A stretch of 64,000 bases of DNA from G963556115 sp963666605 (lineage in GTDB: Bacteria > Planctomycetota > SZUA-567). The notes beneath the pieces are model-generated. The model did not search any database. It was not told where the DNA came from and was given only the letters and a program-made list of their open reading frames with translations. The stretch lies in assembly GCA_965140405.1 (NCBI GenBank), contig OZ223208.1:620001-684000 (forward strand). The letters are read 5' to 3'. The position numbers were made by a program, and so were the translations under genes. How positions within the stretch are numbered: the stretch's first letter is position 1; every line of letters begins with the position of its first letter. Positions 54,617 to 64,000 of the stretch are shown here, in pieces.

Positions 54617-56422
54617 ATGTCAAGCTTCCGCACACTCAACATCGGTATGACAGCCCTGTTTGCACAAAAGACAGCGCTTGATACTACTGGTCAGAATATT
54701 GCTAATGCTGCTACTCCCGGATATGCACGCCAACGTGTAAATATGGAAGCCAACAGACCTCAAGTATACTCTTATGGTGCAGTTGGTACTGGTGTAGATG
54801 TAAGACAGATCGAACACCTGACCGATGAATTTCTAGAAGCTCAGGTACGCACAGCAGTTTCTGACAAAGGAATGCTTGATGTCTATCAATCAGGTTACTC
54901 TAATATAGAGGTATACTTTAATGAGCTCAGCGACAATGATATTTCATCCGCCTTCAATAATTTCTGGAAGTCAATGCAAGACTGGAACAACAATGTAGAA
55001 GACGGATCTACAAGAAACAATGTCTTAGCCAATGCCGCAACACTCTGCGATACCTTCCAGTCTACTAGAGACAAACTATATCAATACCGTTATCAAACAA
55101 ATAATGCCGTCGTTGACTCTGTAAATAGTGTAAACACTATGATTAACGAGATTGCTGATCTAAATGCCAGCATCATGAAGATTGAAGCAGCAGGAGCAAC
55201 TGGTGTTATTGCCAATGATCTACGTGACCAACGCACTCAATTAGCAAAAGAACTCTCTAAAATTATGGATGTATCTGTGAATGAAGAGAAAAATGGTGCA
55301 CTCGTCGTAGCTCAAAAGGGCAGAATGCTAGTATATCAAGACAAAGCATTTGAGCTAACAACGGAAAAAGTACAGAACAACGGCATGCTGATTGACAAGG
55401 TCGTTTTTGCAGCAGATCATGAAGAAGTAAGGATAGAAAGTGGAAAGCTCTACGGGCAAACTCAAATGCGTGATGAGATCTGTTTAAGTTTTGAAGAGCA
55501 GGTAGACCAACTAGCAGGTGAATTTATCTGGGAATATAACCGTATACACAGCCAAGGTGTTGGCCTTACAGCCTATGATTCAGTTACCGCAACAAATGCC
55601 GTCATCGACCCTACAGCAACACTAGATCAGCTTGCTTACAACTTTACACCAGTAGACGGTACCTTTGAAATCAAGGATGGTAGCTTTGAACTCAAGGTTT
55701 TTGACAGTGAGAGTGGACAAGCAACAACAGTAAATATTGATATAAACCTAACAAATGTAGAAAACGACCAAAAAACCATCTTGGCAGAGACAGAGCCAAT
55801 TGAGGTCTCACCAGGAGTTTGGCGAGTAGTTCAACCAGAGACATCACTACTTGGCGAGATCCAGAAACAACTTGATAGTGTCGCTCCAAACACCTTCAAG
55901 GTTGAACTTGATTATAGCAACCAGTTAAAGATCACTTCTAACGCAGACGGCGTAAAAATTGGTTTTGGAAGAGACACCTCGGGTGTTCTTGCTGCTCTAG
56001 GCATAAACACAGTATTTAATGGCTACAATGCTGAGACAATGTCAGTCAATAAAATTATCAGTGATAACCCAGAGTACCTTGCAGGTGCAAGTGAATTTGT
56101 AGAAGGTAATCAGGATAACGTTAAAAAACTTTTAGACTTAAGATCAGCGCATGTAATGGCCAATGACACATCAACCTTCGAAGATTTTTATGAAGGCATT
56201 ATTGGTTCTCTAGGTATAGAAGCATCGCGAGTAAACTCACTCCAGAGGACTCAGACAGATATTGTTGTTAGAGTTGAAAATCAAAGAGAAGACCTTTCGG
56301 GGGTAAACCTTGATGAAGAAATGACAAAGATGATGCAGTTCCAGAAGAGCTACCAAGCAGCAGCCAAGTTCATAACGACAGCCGACTCAATGCTTGACAC
56401 ATTAATGAACATGGTACAATAA
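54617..56422 (+). CDS. flgK: Flagellar hook-associated protein 1 (FlgK)
   Basis: Junction protein between flagellar hook and filament, exported by the flagellar type III system, 601 residues. The N-terminal D0/D1 part is typical: SSFRTLNIGMTALFAQKTALDTTGQNIANAATPGYARQRV, given here as the opening 40 residues in part, with the rod/hook motif TGQNIANAATPGY. The C-terminal D1/D0 part has LDEEMTKMMQFQKSYQAAAKF and ends MLDTLMNMVQ. The middle is the variable exposed region. It is followed 74 bases later by flgL. No other flagellar structural gene is in the window. Confidence 0.95.
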   Translation: MSSFRTLNIGMTALFAQKTALDTTGQNIANAATPGYARQRVNMEANRPQVYSYGAVGTGVDVRQIEHLTDEFLEAQVRTAVSDKGMLDVYQSGYSNIEVYFNELSDNDISSAFNNFWKSMQDWNNNVEDGSTRNNVLANAATLCDTFQSTRDKLYQYRYQTNNAVVDSVNSVNTMINEIADLNASIMKIEAAGATGVIANDLRDQRTQLAKELSKIMDVSVNEEKNGALVVAQKGRMLVYQDKAFELTTEKVQNNGMLIDKVVFAADHEEVRIESGKLYGQTQMRDEICLSFEEQVDQLAGEFIWEYNRIHSQGVGLTAYDSVTATNAVIDPTATLDQLAYNFTPVDGTFEIKDGSFELKVFDSESGQATTVNIDINLTNVENDQKTILAETEPIEVSPGVWRVVQPETSLLGEIQKQLDSVAPNTFKVELDYSNQLKITSNADGVKIGFGRDTSGVLAALGINTVFNGYNAETMSVNKIISDNPEYLAGASEFVEGNQDNVKKLLDLRSAHVMANDTSTFEDFYEGIIGSLGIEASRVNSLQRTQTDIVVRVENQREDLSGVNLDEEMTKMMQFQKSYQAAAKFITTADSMLDTLMNMVQ

Positions 56423-56496
56423 ATAGTCATAATATACCAAAACAATAGTTTATATGAATACAATTAACATATATATACTTAAGAAAAGAGAATAAA

Positions 56497-59400
56497 ATGC
56501 GTACAACCTTGCAAATTCAAAGTAATACAACTCTGAATAATATTTTAAAAGATTACCAAGGAGTATTCAACGTTCAAAACCAGATGGCAACAGGGCAGAG
56601 AGTAAACAATCCCTCTGATGACCCACTTGCTACCAATGAAGGTATGCGACTAGACAGTATGATTAGCAAGGTCAACCAATATAATAGGAATATTATAACT
56701 GGGAGCTCGTTTTTAGGCCTTTCCGACGGCGTAATTAACAATATGAACAAACTTCTCACCAAAGCTAAATCATTGACTACTGCTTCAGCGAATGAAATCA
56801 CAACACATGAAATGCAACAGGCAAATGCAGTTGAAATACAGAGTATTTTGAGTGAGATAATATCCCTTGCCAATGCAGAAGAAGCTGGTAGATATCTATT
56901 TGGCGGCACACAAACTCAGAACGCACCATACGAAGTTGTTGGTTCACGCTATGTATATTACAAAGGCAATGAAGAAAACATCAATGTACAGGTAGACTCT
57001 GCAACCTTTATGCCTATAAATACTACTGGTGAAGATGTATTCGGTTCTATGACCTCTACTCTATCTAGTGCAGATCTTTCTCCAGACGTTACATTTGGTA
57101 AGACCTACTCAACACGCCTAGACGATCTTAATAACGGTCTTGGTGTTCCAGAAGGCTCCATCAATATCAAGTATTCAGCATTCCCAGATAATGGTCTAAA
57201 CATCGACCTATCTGGTTGTGATACTATAGAAGATGTTGCAAAAGCTGTAGAAGTAGCAACAAGGGAAGCCTCAAAGGAAGAGTGGAATCCAGACAACAGA
57301 GCTGGAGCGCCATACTCTTACCTTGCAAAGAGATATATTAAAGTTGAAGTCAACCCTGATAGGAATGGTATCCAACTTATCGAGACTGATGATGTTTGGG
57401 AAGCTACTAAGAATGTTCCTGAGCACAGACCACCTGACTATCCAGGATTTACAAATCCATCTTTACTTTCAGTATCAGATGTTGCTGGAGGCATGACAGC
57501 TTCTAGGCTAGGTATTGTAGGGACAATCAAATATTCAGCAGACCCACTAGAAACTCAACAGGTTATTCCACAAGCCTTAGTAGGCAAAGATATTGACCCA
57601 AAAGTTAGCTCTGTAACCCTTCTTGCAGATTTGGAAGGCTATGTTGACTCACCATTCACTATAACCAATGGTGCCCTACCAGAGAAGGTAGGTATTCTTG
57701 AAGTCAATGATACCAGCAATAACTTCCGTGATTGGACCCTAAATGGTCTGACCAAAGGTGTTAACACAGACAAAGATGGTGAATTATACATCAAGACAGA
57801 AGAGACCTATACTGGATCTGGCGAGTACTATATTAATATTTATAAAGGTTCAAGCTACCTGTCTGAAGATCTTGTTGCTCAGGGTCTTTATAAAGCTGGA
57901 ATGATAGATCTTGAAGAAAAGAACAGTTCTGGCATCAATGGTACTGTAGGTATGCCAACGACACCTATGCCAATAGCACCTACTACTATCAAAGGTGTAT
58001 TCAATGAATCTTTCACTTCGACAATCAGTGTTCCCGCATACGAAAAAGAACTGAATGATCTAAGCTATCATGATGTTATATCAGAGTTCAGATTGAGAGG
58101 TATGTCCCCTGGTAGAGACCCGCAAAGTATGGGTTCAGACACCACAGATTCAGATGGAAACTTCAATCTTGAAGTATTAGCTGATTATAGTGCTGTGATA
58201 AATCAAGAAGCTAATAATTACCTTACAGATGTACAGATAGATTACTCTGGCCTTCCAAATGGCGTTGAAAACTTTGATTTTGTTTCAGACGGCACCAATA
58301 TCTTCGTTTATGAAGCAGGTGCAGCACAAATACCAGCAAACTTAATGGCAACAGGTACAGCGACGATACCAGGTGGAGCTAATTTTGATTTTGTCGCAAA
58401 TACAGCCAGTTTTCCAGAGATGACCGACAGTGCATTCACTGCAACTGTAAAGTTACCTCTAGCTGCTGGTACCGACGTAGTCCGCGTTGAAGAAACGCTA
58501 ACAGTAAATGTTTATAATGGCAGCATAAACCCAAGATCGCTTATTGCAACAGGAGAGCTACCACAAGGTCAGAGCAGAGGCACTATAGACCTACAAGGGG
58601 TTGGAAATTTCGACTATCTTGCTGGTTCTGTTTATGTTGATTGGAATGATAATATCGACCCAACCACAGGCTCTGTTTACGATGACCCTGCATCACTTTC
58701 ACCACAAACACAACTCAAGTACAATATGAAGGCAACGTTTGCTACAGTAGAGGATCTTACTAATGCAGTCAACATGTCCAATACATACACAACAGCCAAA
58801 GTTTCTGATGATGGTAATGGAATTGATATCGTCTCACAACTTGCAGGTGCTCATATGATTGTTACTGAGAACATCCCGCTAGCCAATCACTACAATGACT
58901 ACGGTCAGCTAGGGGATATAAATCTTACAAGTGTCATAAACAACTTTAATACAGATTATGATGGCAAGATTTACACAAATATCTCTACTACAAAGATGGA
59001 AGAGGTCACTGTACCAGTTAGTGCAAACAATCCATGTACAATTTATGAAACAGCAGTAGAGTTCTACAATGATAACCCACAAGACAGTGAGTTCGATATA
59101 GATAGCAATCTTGTAGGTGTTGCAAAAATACAGGCCGCATACGATTCGACTGCTGACAAATGGTACAAACTTGACAACGTTTCAGGTGATTGGAACGAAG
59201 TAACATACCCTGAAGACGGTAGAATCAGTATAAACCAGAGTAATCACTCAGGTCTTGAGGGGACTGTAGTTTTAAATAATATACGTATTCCAGAGTCTCC
59301 ATACGAGACTAGCAGTTATTTTGACCCAGCAGCTGCGTCTGGAGAGAAGCATCTTGAAGATGCGATTGTTATTGATACTAGAAGTTTCAAATTCGCTGGA

Positions 59401-61044
59401 ACTGCTGACGCTGAGGGTGTTGTTTATGACCAGCTAGAATCAGCATCTTTTACTAATGCAATCACTGGGGTGAATACTGATAATGACGGAAATATCCATG
59501 CAACCGTTGGTTACGACGTATCAGGTGATACAAGCGGCTTGCTAAACCAATTGAATATCACTGGAGTTATAGATAGTGATGGTGTTGCACCTACAGTGCC
59601 TGTTACAGTAGGTAATACAGATATTGATGGCAAGCTTTACTCAGTGACATCTTACTCCGTTACAGGTCAGAACGCTACAACCTATCCACAGATGCAACAA
59701 TTAGAGATCCGTAGCGTTACAAGAGGCGTAGACTCTGCACCTGACAGTAAAATTTATGTAGAAATAGACGCAGCAGGACGTACTGTAAACTTTTATAATA
59801 ATTCTGCAAAAAACCCTACAGACCTAGTAGCGTCATCTTCAATCCCAGCAGGTGCTGGACCGCATACAATCTCTATTACGCCAATATCAGGAAATTATAG
59901 TTTAAAAGGAAACGTAACTATCCCAGATACTGCGACAGCACCACTTACAGATGAGTCACTAGTTATCGATCTCACAAAAACGAGTGTCGCGCTTTATAAT
60001 AACAGCTCACTAACAACAGATTCAATAGTTGCTGCAGGTAATAGTGATGCTAACGGTAAGGTTGACTTTACAAGTTACAATAACTCAAATATAGGTGGTA
60101 GTGTGTCCTTCCCTATACCTGATGACGGAGTACTTAGACCGACGTATTCTGAAGATATCTCAATCAATACAAGAGAGAGAGAGGTAATTCTCTACTCTGA
60201 CGAAGGTTATTCACAGCGTGTAGCCCAAGGATCACTAGACAATTTTGCAGGTGGCTCAGTCAGCCTACAAGATTTGAATGAGAGCAACCTTGGCGGCATT
60301 CTAAACTTCAACAATGTCGTTGCAAGTACAGACACAAATTCTCAAGTACAGGATTTGATAGTAGATGGTGTTAAAATTGGTGCAAACACAAATGCTAACG
60401 GCATGCTCTATATGGCAGTAGCAGAGACAGCTCCTGGTAGTGGTACATATACAGCAACGCTTTACGACAGCAACGACCCTGCTGGTACTGCTGTAGCCAG
60501 TGGCTCTGTAGATATGACAACAGGTATTGTAAACTTAGCAGAGGTTGGTGGTAGTGGAATTACAGGTTCTGCAAAAATAGGCAACCCTCCTAGCTGGTTC
60601 CCAATCGAACAAAATACTGCAGGAGATTTGATCCATATAGATGTAAATGGTCAAGATCCTGATCTACTGATTTCCCAACCTCTTGGTCTACAGAATTCAG
60701 GACATCATAGAGAAGAGAATATTTTCACCACACTCAATGATGTACTTGACGGTATGAATAATGATGATGTAGATGCACTCCACAATTTGATAGATAAATT
60801 TAAGATAGACCATGACAGAGTGCTTACGTCACAGGCAGAAATTGGAACACGTGCAGCTAGGCTAGAGATGCTTGAATACAGACATGATGATGAAGTTTTA
60901 AACTTCACCAAAATTAGAGCCTCACGAATCGAACTAGACTACTCTAAGGCAATTGTAGAGTACCAAGCTGCGCAAAATGTATTTGATGCTGCTCTAAAAA
61001 CAACAGCTCAACTAGTCCCAATGAGCCTTGTCGATTACGTATAA
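56497..61044 (+). CDS. flgL: Giant flagellar hook-associated protein 3 (FlgL) with repeat-filled exposed domain
   Basis: Second hook-filament junction protein. FlgL is usually 300-400 residues; this one has 1515. The N-terminal D0/D1 coiled region is clear (RTTLQIQSNTTLNNILKDYQ, MATGQRVNNPSDDPLATNE, AGRYLFGGTQTQNAPY) and so is the C-terminal one (about 1385-1515: AEIGTRAARLEMLEYRHDD, SRIELDYSKAIVEYQAAQNVFDA). A flagellin IN-like segment is near 205-250 (LDDLNNGLGVPEGSINIK). Between about 420 and 1365 lie 8-10 degenerate repeats of a pattern like G.NTD.DG.LY ... V.LYN.SS...LVA.G ... SGI.G.V. These are beta-rich and would stick out from the filament base as a large decoration. Confidence 0.92.
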   Translation: MRTTLQIQSNTTLNNILKDYQGVFNVQNQMATGQRVNNPSDDPLATNEGMRLDSMISKVNQYNRNIITGSSFLGLSDGVINNMNKLLTKAKSLTTASANEITTHEMQQANAVEIQSILSEIISLANAEEAGRYLFGGTQTQNAPYEVVGSRYVYYKGNEENINVQVDSATFMPINTTGEDVFGSMTSTLSSADLSPDVTFGKTYSTRLDDLNNGLGVPEGSINIKYSAFPDNGLNIDLSGCDTIEDVAKAVEVATREASKEEWNPDNRAGAPYSYLAKRYIKVEVNPDRNGIQLIETDDVWEATKNVPEHRPPDYPGFTNPSLLSVSDVAGGMTASRLGIVGTIKYSADPLETQQVIPQALVGKDIDPKVSSVTLLADLEGYVDSPFTITNGALPEKVGILEVNDTSNNFRDWTLNGLTKGVNTDKDGELYIKTEETYTGSGEYYINIYKGSSYLSEDLVAQGLYKAGMIDLEEKNSSGINGTVGMPTTPMPIAPTTIKGVFNESFTSTISVPAYEKELNDLSYHDVISEFRLRGMSPGRDPQSMGSDTTDSDGNFNLEVLADYSAVINQEANNYLTDVQIDYSGLPNGVENFDFVSDGTNIFVYEAGAAQIPANLMATGTATIPGGANFDFVANTASFPEMTDSAFTATVKLPLAAGTDVVRVEETLTVNVYNGSINPRSLIATGELPQGQSRGTIDLQGVGNFDYLAGSVYVDWNDNIDPTTGSVYDDPASLSPQTQLKYNMKATFATVEDLTNAVNMSNTYTTAKVSDDGNGIDIVSQLAGAHMIVTENIPLANHYNDYGQLGDINLTSVINNFNTDYDGKIYTNISTTKMEEVTVPVSANNPCTIYETAVEFYNDNPQDSEFDIDSNLVGVAKIQAAYDSTADKWYKLDNVSGDWNEVTYPEDGRISINQSNHSGLEGTVVLNNIRIPESPYETSSYFDPAAASGEKHLEDAIVIDTRSFKFAGTADAEGVVYDQLESASFTNAITGVNTDNDGNIHATVGYDVSGDTSGLLNQLNITGVIDSDGVAPTVPVTVGNTDIDGKLYSVTSYSVTGQNATTYPQMQQLEIRSVTRGVDSAPDSKIYVEIDAAGRTVNFYNNSAKNPTDLVASSSIPAGAGPHTISITPISGNYSLKGNVTIPDTATAPLTDESLVIDLTKTSVALYNNSSLTTDSIVAAGNSDANGKVDFTSYNNSNIGGSVSFPIPDDGVLRPTYSEDISINTREREVILYSDEGYSQRVAQGSLDNFAGGSVSLQDLNESNLGGILNFNNVVASTDTNSQVQDLIVDGVKIGANTNANGMLYMAVAETAPGSGTYTATLYDSNDPAGTAVASGSVDMTTGIVNLAEVGGSGITGSAKIGNPPSWFPIEQNTAGDLIHIDVNGQDPDLLISQPLGLQNSGHHREENIFTTLNDVLDGMNNDDVDALHNLIDKFKIDHDRVLTSQAEIGTRAARLEMLEYRHDDEVLNFTKIRASRIELDYSKAIVEYQAAQNVFDAALKTTAQLVPMSLVDYV

Positions 61045-61052
61045 CATCCACA

Positions 61053-61124
61053 AGAATATATTATGATAATAAGCAAGGTGTATAGGTGTTCCTATGCACC
61101 TTGCTTATTATCATAATATATTCT
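61053..61124 (+). terminator. 34-bp hairpin terminator after flgL
   Basis: Almost perfect 34-bp stem (61053-61086 / 61091-61124, one G-T wobble) with a 4-nt loop, starting 9 bases after the flgL stop. Longest hairpin in the window. Confidence 0.85.
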
Positions 61125-61282
61125 CCACACATAACAAATTCAATTATCACCGAAATGTTAGAATTTAATAAAAAGAAAGATTGAATACTACAAAAAATAT
61201 GTTAATATTCATGTAATAATTATTGCTCTGTGAGTAGAGGAAAGTCAGAATATACTGTTTCAGCATAACAAGGAAAACACAT

Positions 61283-63373
61283 ATGAAGATAAGATGGAAA
61301 ATCATTATCCCAGTAGCAGCAATTGTACTAATTTGCTCTATGACAGCAGCAATTCTTTCCGAAAATATGATTACTAATAACATAGCAGAAAGCTTAAAGA
61401 TCGAACTTGAGACCTCTGCAAAGTCAATTGCATTACTATTTAACAACTACTTTTCTGAAAGTGAAAAACTTGCCTACACCTGTGCAAATAATCAACAAGC
61501 TGTTGATTTTCTAACTAAGTATGATGGAGAAAAAGTCAATACAGATAAGAGTATTGCAGATAAAATAAAGTCTGATAAAGATATTATCTCATATTGCCAC
61601 CGCCTAGGAGGTATTGCCAAAGAGTACAATTTAGTTGCATTATATCTTCTAAATAAAGACGGCGGTATAATTAGTGGACAGACAGTAGACAAGGTTGGAG
61701 GATTTAGAGGTGATAGAGCCTACTTCAAGAAAATGGTTTCTGAGAAGAAAACCGTCACATCAAAGGTACTCAAAAGCAGAACTTCTGGAAACCTGACAAT
61801 CGTTATATGTACACCAGTATTCAATGACTCACAAGAACTAATCGGTGGTATATTGATAGCTTTCGACTATATAACTTTTTACAATGAAGTCGCAAGCTTT
61901 ATGTCAAACATTGACGAAGAATACCCATTTATTTTCAATAAAGACAAACATCTTTTAGCCCATCCAGTCAAAGATCTAGTTGACAAATATGCTGTAGATG
62001 CCCCTGCTCCGTTCTCTTTCCTTGACTCACTAATAGAGCAGAGAAATGGTATTATTGAATACGAATTCCCTGAAGGTTCAGGTACTCAGAAGATTACAGC
62101 ATTGGCTGAGCTAAAAAATAGTGATTGGATTATTGGTTTTTCAGGAAATAAAGAGCTCCGCTTTGCTTCTGCAAAAAGAATCTCTAGAACCATCTTACTA
62201 GCAGCACTTGCCTCAGTAATAATTATGAGTCTTACAGTATTCCTAGTGATCAAGTTCTTGATAGAACGACCTGTCAATGTTCTTGTTGATCACCTTAATG
62301 AGTACTGCCAAGGAAATGTTAAGCTTATCGAAAAACACATCCCAGTACTTAAAAAAGTACGAAAGAGTAAGGATGAATTTGGTGAAATGACTAGAGCTGT
62401 CGGTAAGTTTAGGGAGTATATTGTCAAGAATATTGCGGTTGCTTCTGAAATAGCATCGGGAAATCTCTGTGTAGATATAAGTATTAATTCAAAAAATGAT
62501 ATGTTTGGTAATGAATTTAGCAAAATGACTAACGAGCTAAACTCAGCGTTTAGCGAGTTAGATAAATTCACCCGTGAGGTATCTGATAGAGTACAGATGG
62601 TAAGCGCTGCCAGCATCGAATTATCAAATGAAGCAATGGAGCAAGAAGCAGCGCTCACAGAAATATCAGCAAGTGTTTCAATGATGGGTGAAAAAGCTGA
62701 AGACAACTCAACCAATGCAACGACAGCCAGCCAGATAACTTCAGAAGCAAATTCAGCAGCATTAAAGGGCAACTCACTCATGGAAGACCTATCCAAAGCC
62801 ATGACAGTTATTTCTACTAGAGCAGAAGACACTCAAAAGGTAGTAAAAAGTATCGATGACATTGCCTTTCAGACCAATCTTCTCGCACTCAACGCTGCAG
62901 TAGAGTCAGCTAGAGCTGGTGTACATGGTAAAGGTTTTGCTGTTGTAGCACAAGAGGTCAAAAACTTAGCGATGCGCTCAGCTGATGCAGCAGGAGAAAC
63001 AGCAGAGCTGATCGAACGCATGATCTCCGAAGTAAAAGAAGGAAATCAAATTGCTGTAAGTACAGCAAGCATTCTAGAAGACATTACGTCTAGGATAAAA
63101 GACGCAACAGATATTGTTAATAAGATTGATGTTGCCTCAAAAGAGCAGGTAAGCTCGGTTGGTGAAGTAAATATCGGCATCAGTAGTCTAGAGCGTATCA
63201 CGGTAGAAAACACAGTAAGTGCTAAAAAAACAGCAGAAGCTAGCCAAGAGATGAACGAGGAAGCAGTAAACCTTCAAAATATTGTATCACATTTCAAGCA
63301 TACTAACACCACCAAGGATCCAGCAAAGCAAAGTACAAATACCCATCCAAAGCAAATTTCGACAAACAAGTAA
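61283..63373 (+). CDS. Methyl-accepting chemotaxis protein (dCache type)
   Basis: Membrane chemoreceptor, 696 residues. TM1 is at 7-28 (WKIIIPVAAIVLICSMTAAIL), a large extracytoplasmic double-Cache sensor at about 35-295 (GGIISGQTVDKVGGFRGDRAYF, TSGNLTIVICTPVFND), TM2 at about 302-328, a HAMP-like region at about 330-405, and a cytoplasmic signalling domain with the conserved tip AFQTNLLALNAAVESARAG (about 528-546) and GFAVVAQEVKNLA. It probably senses a small organic acid or amino acid and signals to CheA/CheW. The N-terminus resembles that of the broken receptor at 4.5-5.2 kb. Confidence 0.95.
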   Translation: MKIRWKIIIPVAAIVLICSMTAAILSENMITNNIAESLKIELETSAKSIALLFNNYFSESEKLAYTCANNQQAVDFLTKYDGEKVNTDKSIADKIKSDKDIISYCHRLGGIAKEYNLVALYLLNKDGGIISGQTVDKVGGFRGDRAYFKKMVSEKKTVTSKVLKSRTSGNLTIVICTPVFNDSQELIGGILIAFDYITFYNEVASFMSNIDEEYPFIFNKDKHLLAHPVKDLVDKYAVDAPAPFSFLDSLIEQRNGIIEYEFPEGSGTQKITALAELKNSDWIIGFSGNKELRFASAKRISRTILLAALASVIIMSLTVFLVIKFLIERPVNVLVDHLNEYCQGNVKLIEKHIPVLKKVRKSKDEFGEMTRAVGKFREYIVKNIAVASEIASGNLCVDISINSKNDMFGNEFSKMTNELNSAFSELDKFTREVSDRVQMVSAASIELSNEAMEQEAALTEISASVSMMGEKAEDNSTNATTASQITSEANSAALKGNSLMEDLSKAMTVISTRAEDTQKVVKSIDDIAFQTNLLALNAAVESARAGVHGKGFAVVAQEVKNLAMRSADAAGETAELIERMISEVKEGNQIAVSTASILEDITSRIKDATDIVNKIDVASKEQVSSVGEVNIGISSLERITVENTVSAKKTAEASQEMNEEAVNLQNIVSHFKHTNTTKDPAKQSTNTHPKQISTNK

Positions 63374-63401
63374 TCTACTGCTTTTATTGGTATTTTAAAA
63401 T

Positions 63402-63432
63402 GGGAAACGTCTCATTAATTGAGGCGTTTCCT
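63402..63432. terminator. Intrinsic terminator between the chemoreceptor and Crp-like genes
   Basis: Stem 63403-63413 / 63421-63431 (11 bp with one wobble) and a 7-nt loop, extended by ATTTTAA / TTAAAAT outside an internal loop. It lies between convergent genes. Confidence 0.75.
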
Positions 63433-63501
63433 CTCTTAAAATATGCCAAAGCAATATATAGCATAAACAGATTACTTCTCGTTAATCATCACAAATCCAA
63501 A

Positions 63502-64000
63502 TTATAAGAACTCTTTCATCATTTCTATACTTAATTTATACGATTTCTTATCTTTAGAAATAACCTCGATTGCTTTTGTATCAAGGAGTTTTTTTATACT
63601 TCTACTCAAGGTCTCAGGGATTGTCGAAAGCTCTGAAGCAAGCTCAATCTTGCTCCGACCCAGACGAAAGACATTATTTTCATCTTTATTCTTCCAAAGG
63701 TAAGTAGCCAGCCTCTGAGTAACATCTTTTAAAGAGAGGTTCTCAATCATTTTTAAAAACTTTTTTGTTCTCAACGATATTACAGCCAGCATTTCCAAGA
63801 GTATTTCAGGGTTTTCACAGGCAAAATCAAGAAACTCTCCACCATCAACATAACAGACTTCAGCATCACTATATGCTCTAGCAGATGCTGGATATGATCC
63901 ACCTTGAAATAGTGGTATTTCTGCACAAAGCTCCCCTACACCGAGTAGGTGCATTACTTGCTCTTTTCCATTCCTATTTGAGCAAAATACCTCTATCTCC
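63502..64000 (-). CDS. Crp/Fnr-family transcriptional regulator (5' end outside window)
   Basis: C-terminal 165 residues of a cyclic-nucleotide-binding-type regulator. The frame stays open to the window edge (EIEVFCSNRNGKEQV precedes the internal Met at 63954), so the start lies outside. Visible parts are the end of the effector beta-roll (GVGELCAEIPLFQGGSYPASARAYSD), the dimer helix (FLKMIENLSLKDVTQRLATYLW) and the winged helix with recognition helix SELSTIPETLSRSIKKL. The Arg/Ser pair that binds cAMP in Crp is not seen (PASARAYSD), so the ligand is unknown. Cysteines for an Fnr cluster could only lie upstream. Confidence 0.9.
   Translation of the reverse strand, partial: EIEVFCSNRNGKEQVMHLLGVGELCAEIPLFQGGSYPASARAYSDAEVCYVDGGEFLDFACENPEILLEMLAVISLRTKKFLKMIENLSLKDVTQRLATYLWKNKDENNVFRLGRSKIELASELSTIPETLSRSIKKLLDTKAIEVISKDKKSYKLSIEMMKEFL

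Noticed and set aside
57105..60911. Short antisense open frames within flgL
   Set aside because: Shadow frames of a confident long gene, without ribosome sites or recognisable domains.

Overview
The window comes from an AT-rich (roughly 37-38% GC by eye), anaerobic, motile, sugar-fermenting bacterium. The best clue to its identity is the block polA - coaE - rho at 46.8-52.3 kb. I recall the same order in Chlamydia (polA-coaE-rho), so I suggest the PVC superphylum; the anaerobic sugar and uronate catabolism, [FeFe]-hydrogenase maturation (HydE) and CO dehydrogenase would suit Lentisphaerota or Kiritimatiellota-like bacteria. This placement is inference. No rRNA, tRNA, CRISPR array, insertion sequence or prophage was found.

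Layout. 0-0.7 kb: 3' end of a MalK/UgpC-type ABC ATPase. 0.8-4.2 kb: hybrid sensor kinase (minus). 4.5-5.2 kb: a decayed chemoreceptor gene. 5.3-13.1 kb (minus): hexuronate operon uxuA - gntR - Zn dehydrogenase - uxuB - TRAP transporter dctPQM. 13.7-17.8 kb (plus): Rrf2 regulator and CO dehydrogenase module cooS - cooF - FAD/NAD oxidoreductase. 18.0-26.7 kb: divergent LacI regulator and a pentitol/tetritol operon (ribose-type ABC transporter, two Zn dehydrogenases, one SDR and the wreck of an FGGY kinase). 26.8-30.9 kb (minus): copper ATPase CopA carrying an in-frame C-terminal CopZ domain with its own ribosome-binding site, then a purine permease. 31.2-42.3 kb: a second sugar locus with two divergent arms, ABC transporter + DUF2291 + fucose-isomerase-like protein on minus, split transketolase + FGGY kinase + LacI on plus. 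42.4-45.6 kb: second hybrid kinase. 46.1-52.3 kb: a small hypothetical gene and polA-coaE-rho. 52.6-53.9 kb (minus): hydE and an FmdB zinc ribbon. 54.6-63.4 kb (plus): flgK, a giant flgL and an intact chemoreceptor. The end holds part of a Crp/Fnr regulator.

How it fits together. Uronates enter by TRAP transport and pass through UxuB/UxuA to KDG. Two ribose-type ABC systems feed polyol oxidation and an isomerase-kinase-transketolase route into the pentose phosphate pathway. CODH/CooF/FNOR can move electrons from CO to NAD(P)+ and HydE implies a hydrogenase elsewhere. Transcription units are closed by unusually long, nearly perfect hairpins (up to 34 bp), and both ribose-type operons carry a terminator-like hairpin just after the binding-protein gene.

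Most unusual: the CopA-CopZ fusion with an internal start; a dephospho-CoA kinase with an N-terminal membrane domain; a 1515-residue FlgL filled with degenerate beta-rich repeats; a Rho with a Lys/Asn-rich extension of about 230 residues; a CODH with additional cysteines beside a C-cluster ligand; and two gene wrecks (chemoreceptor, FGGY kinase).
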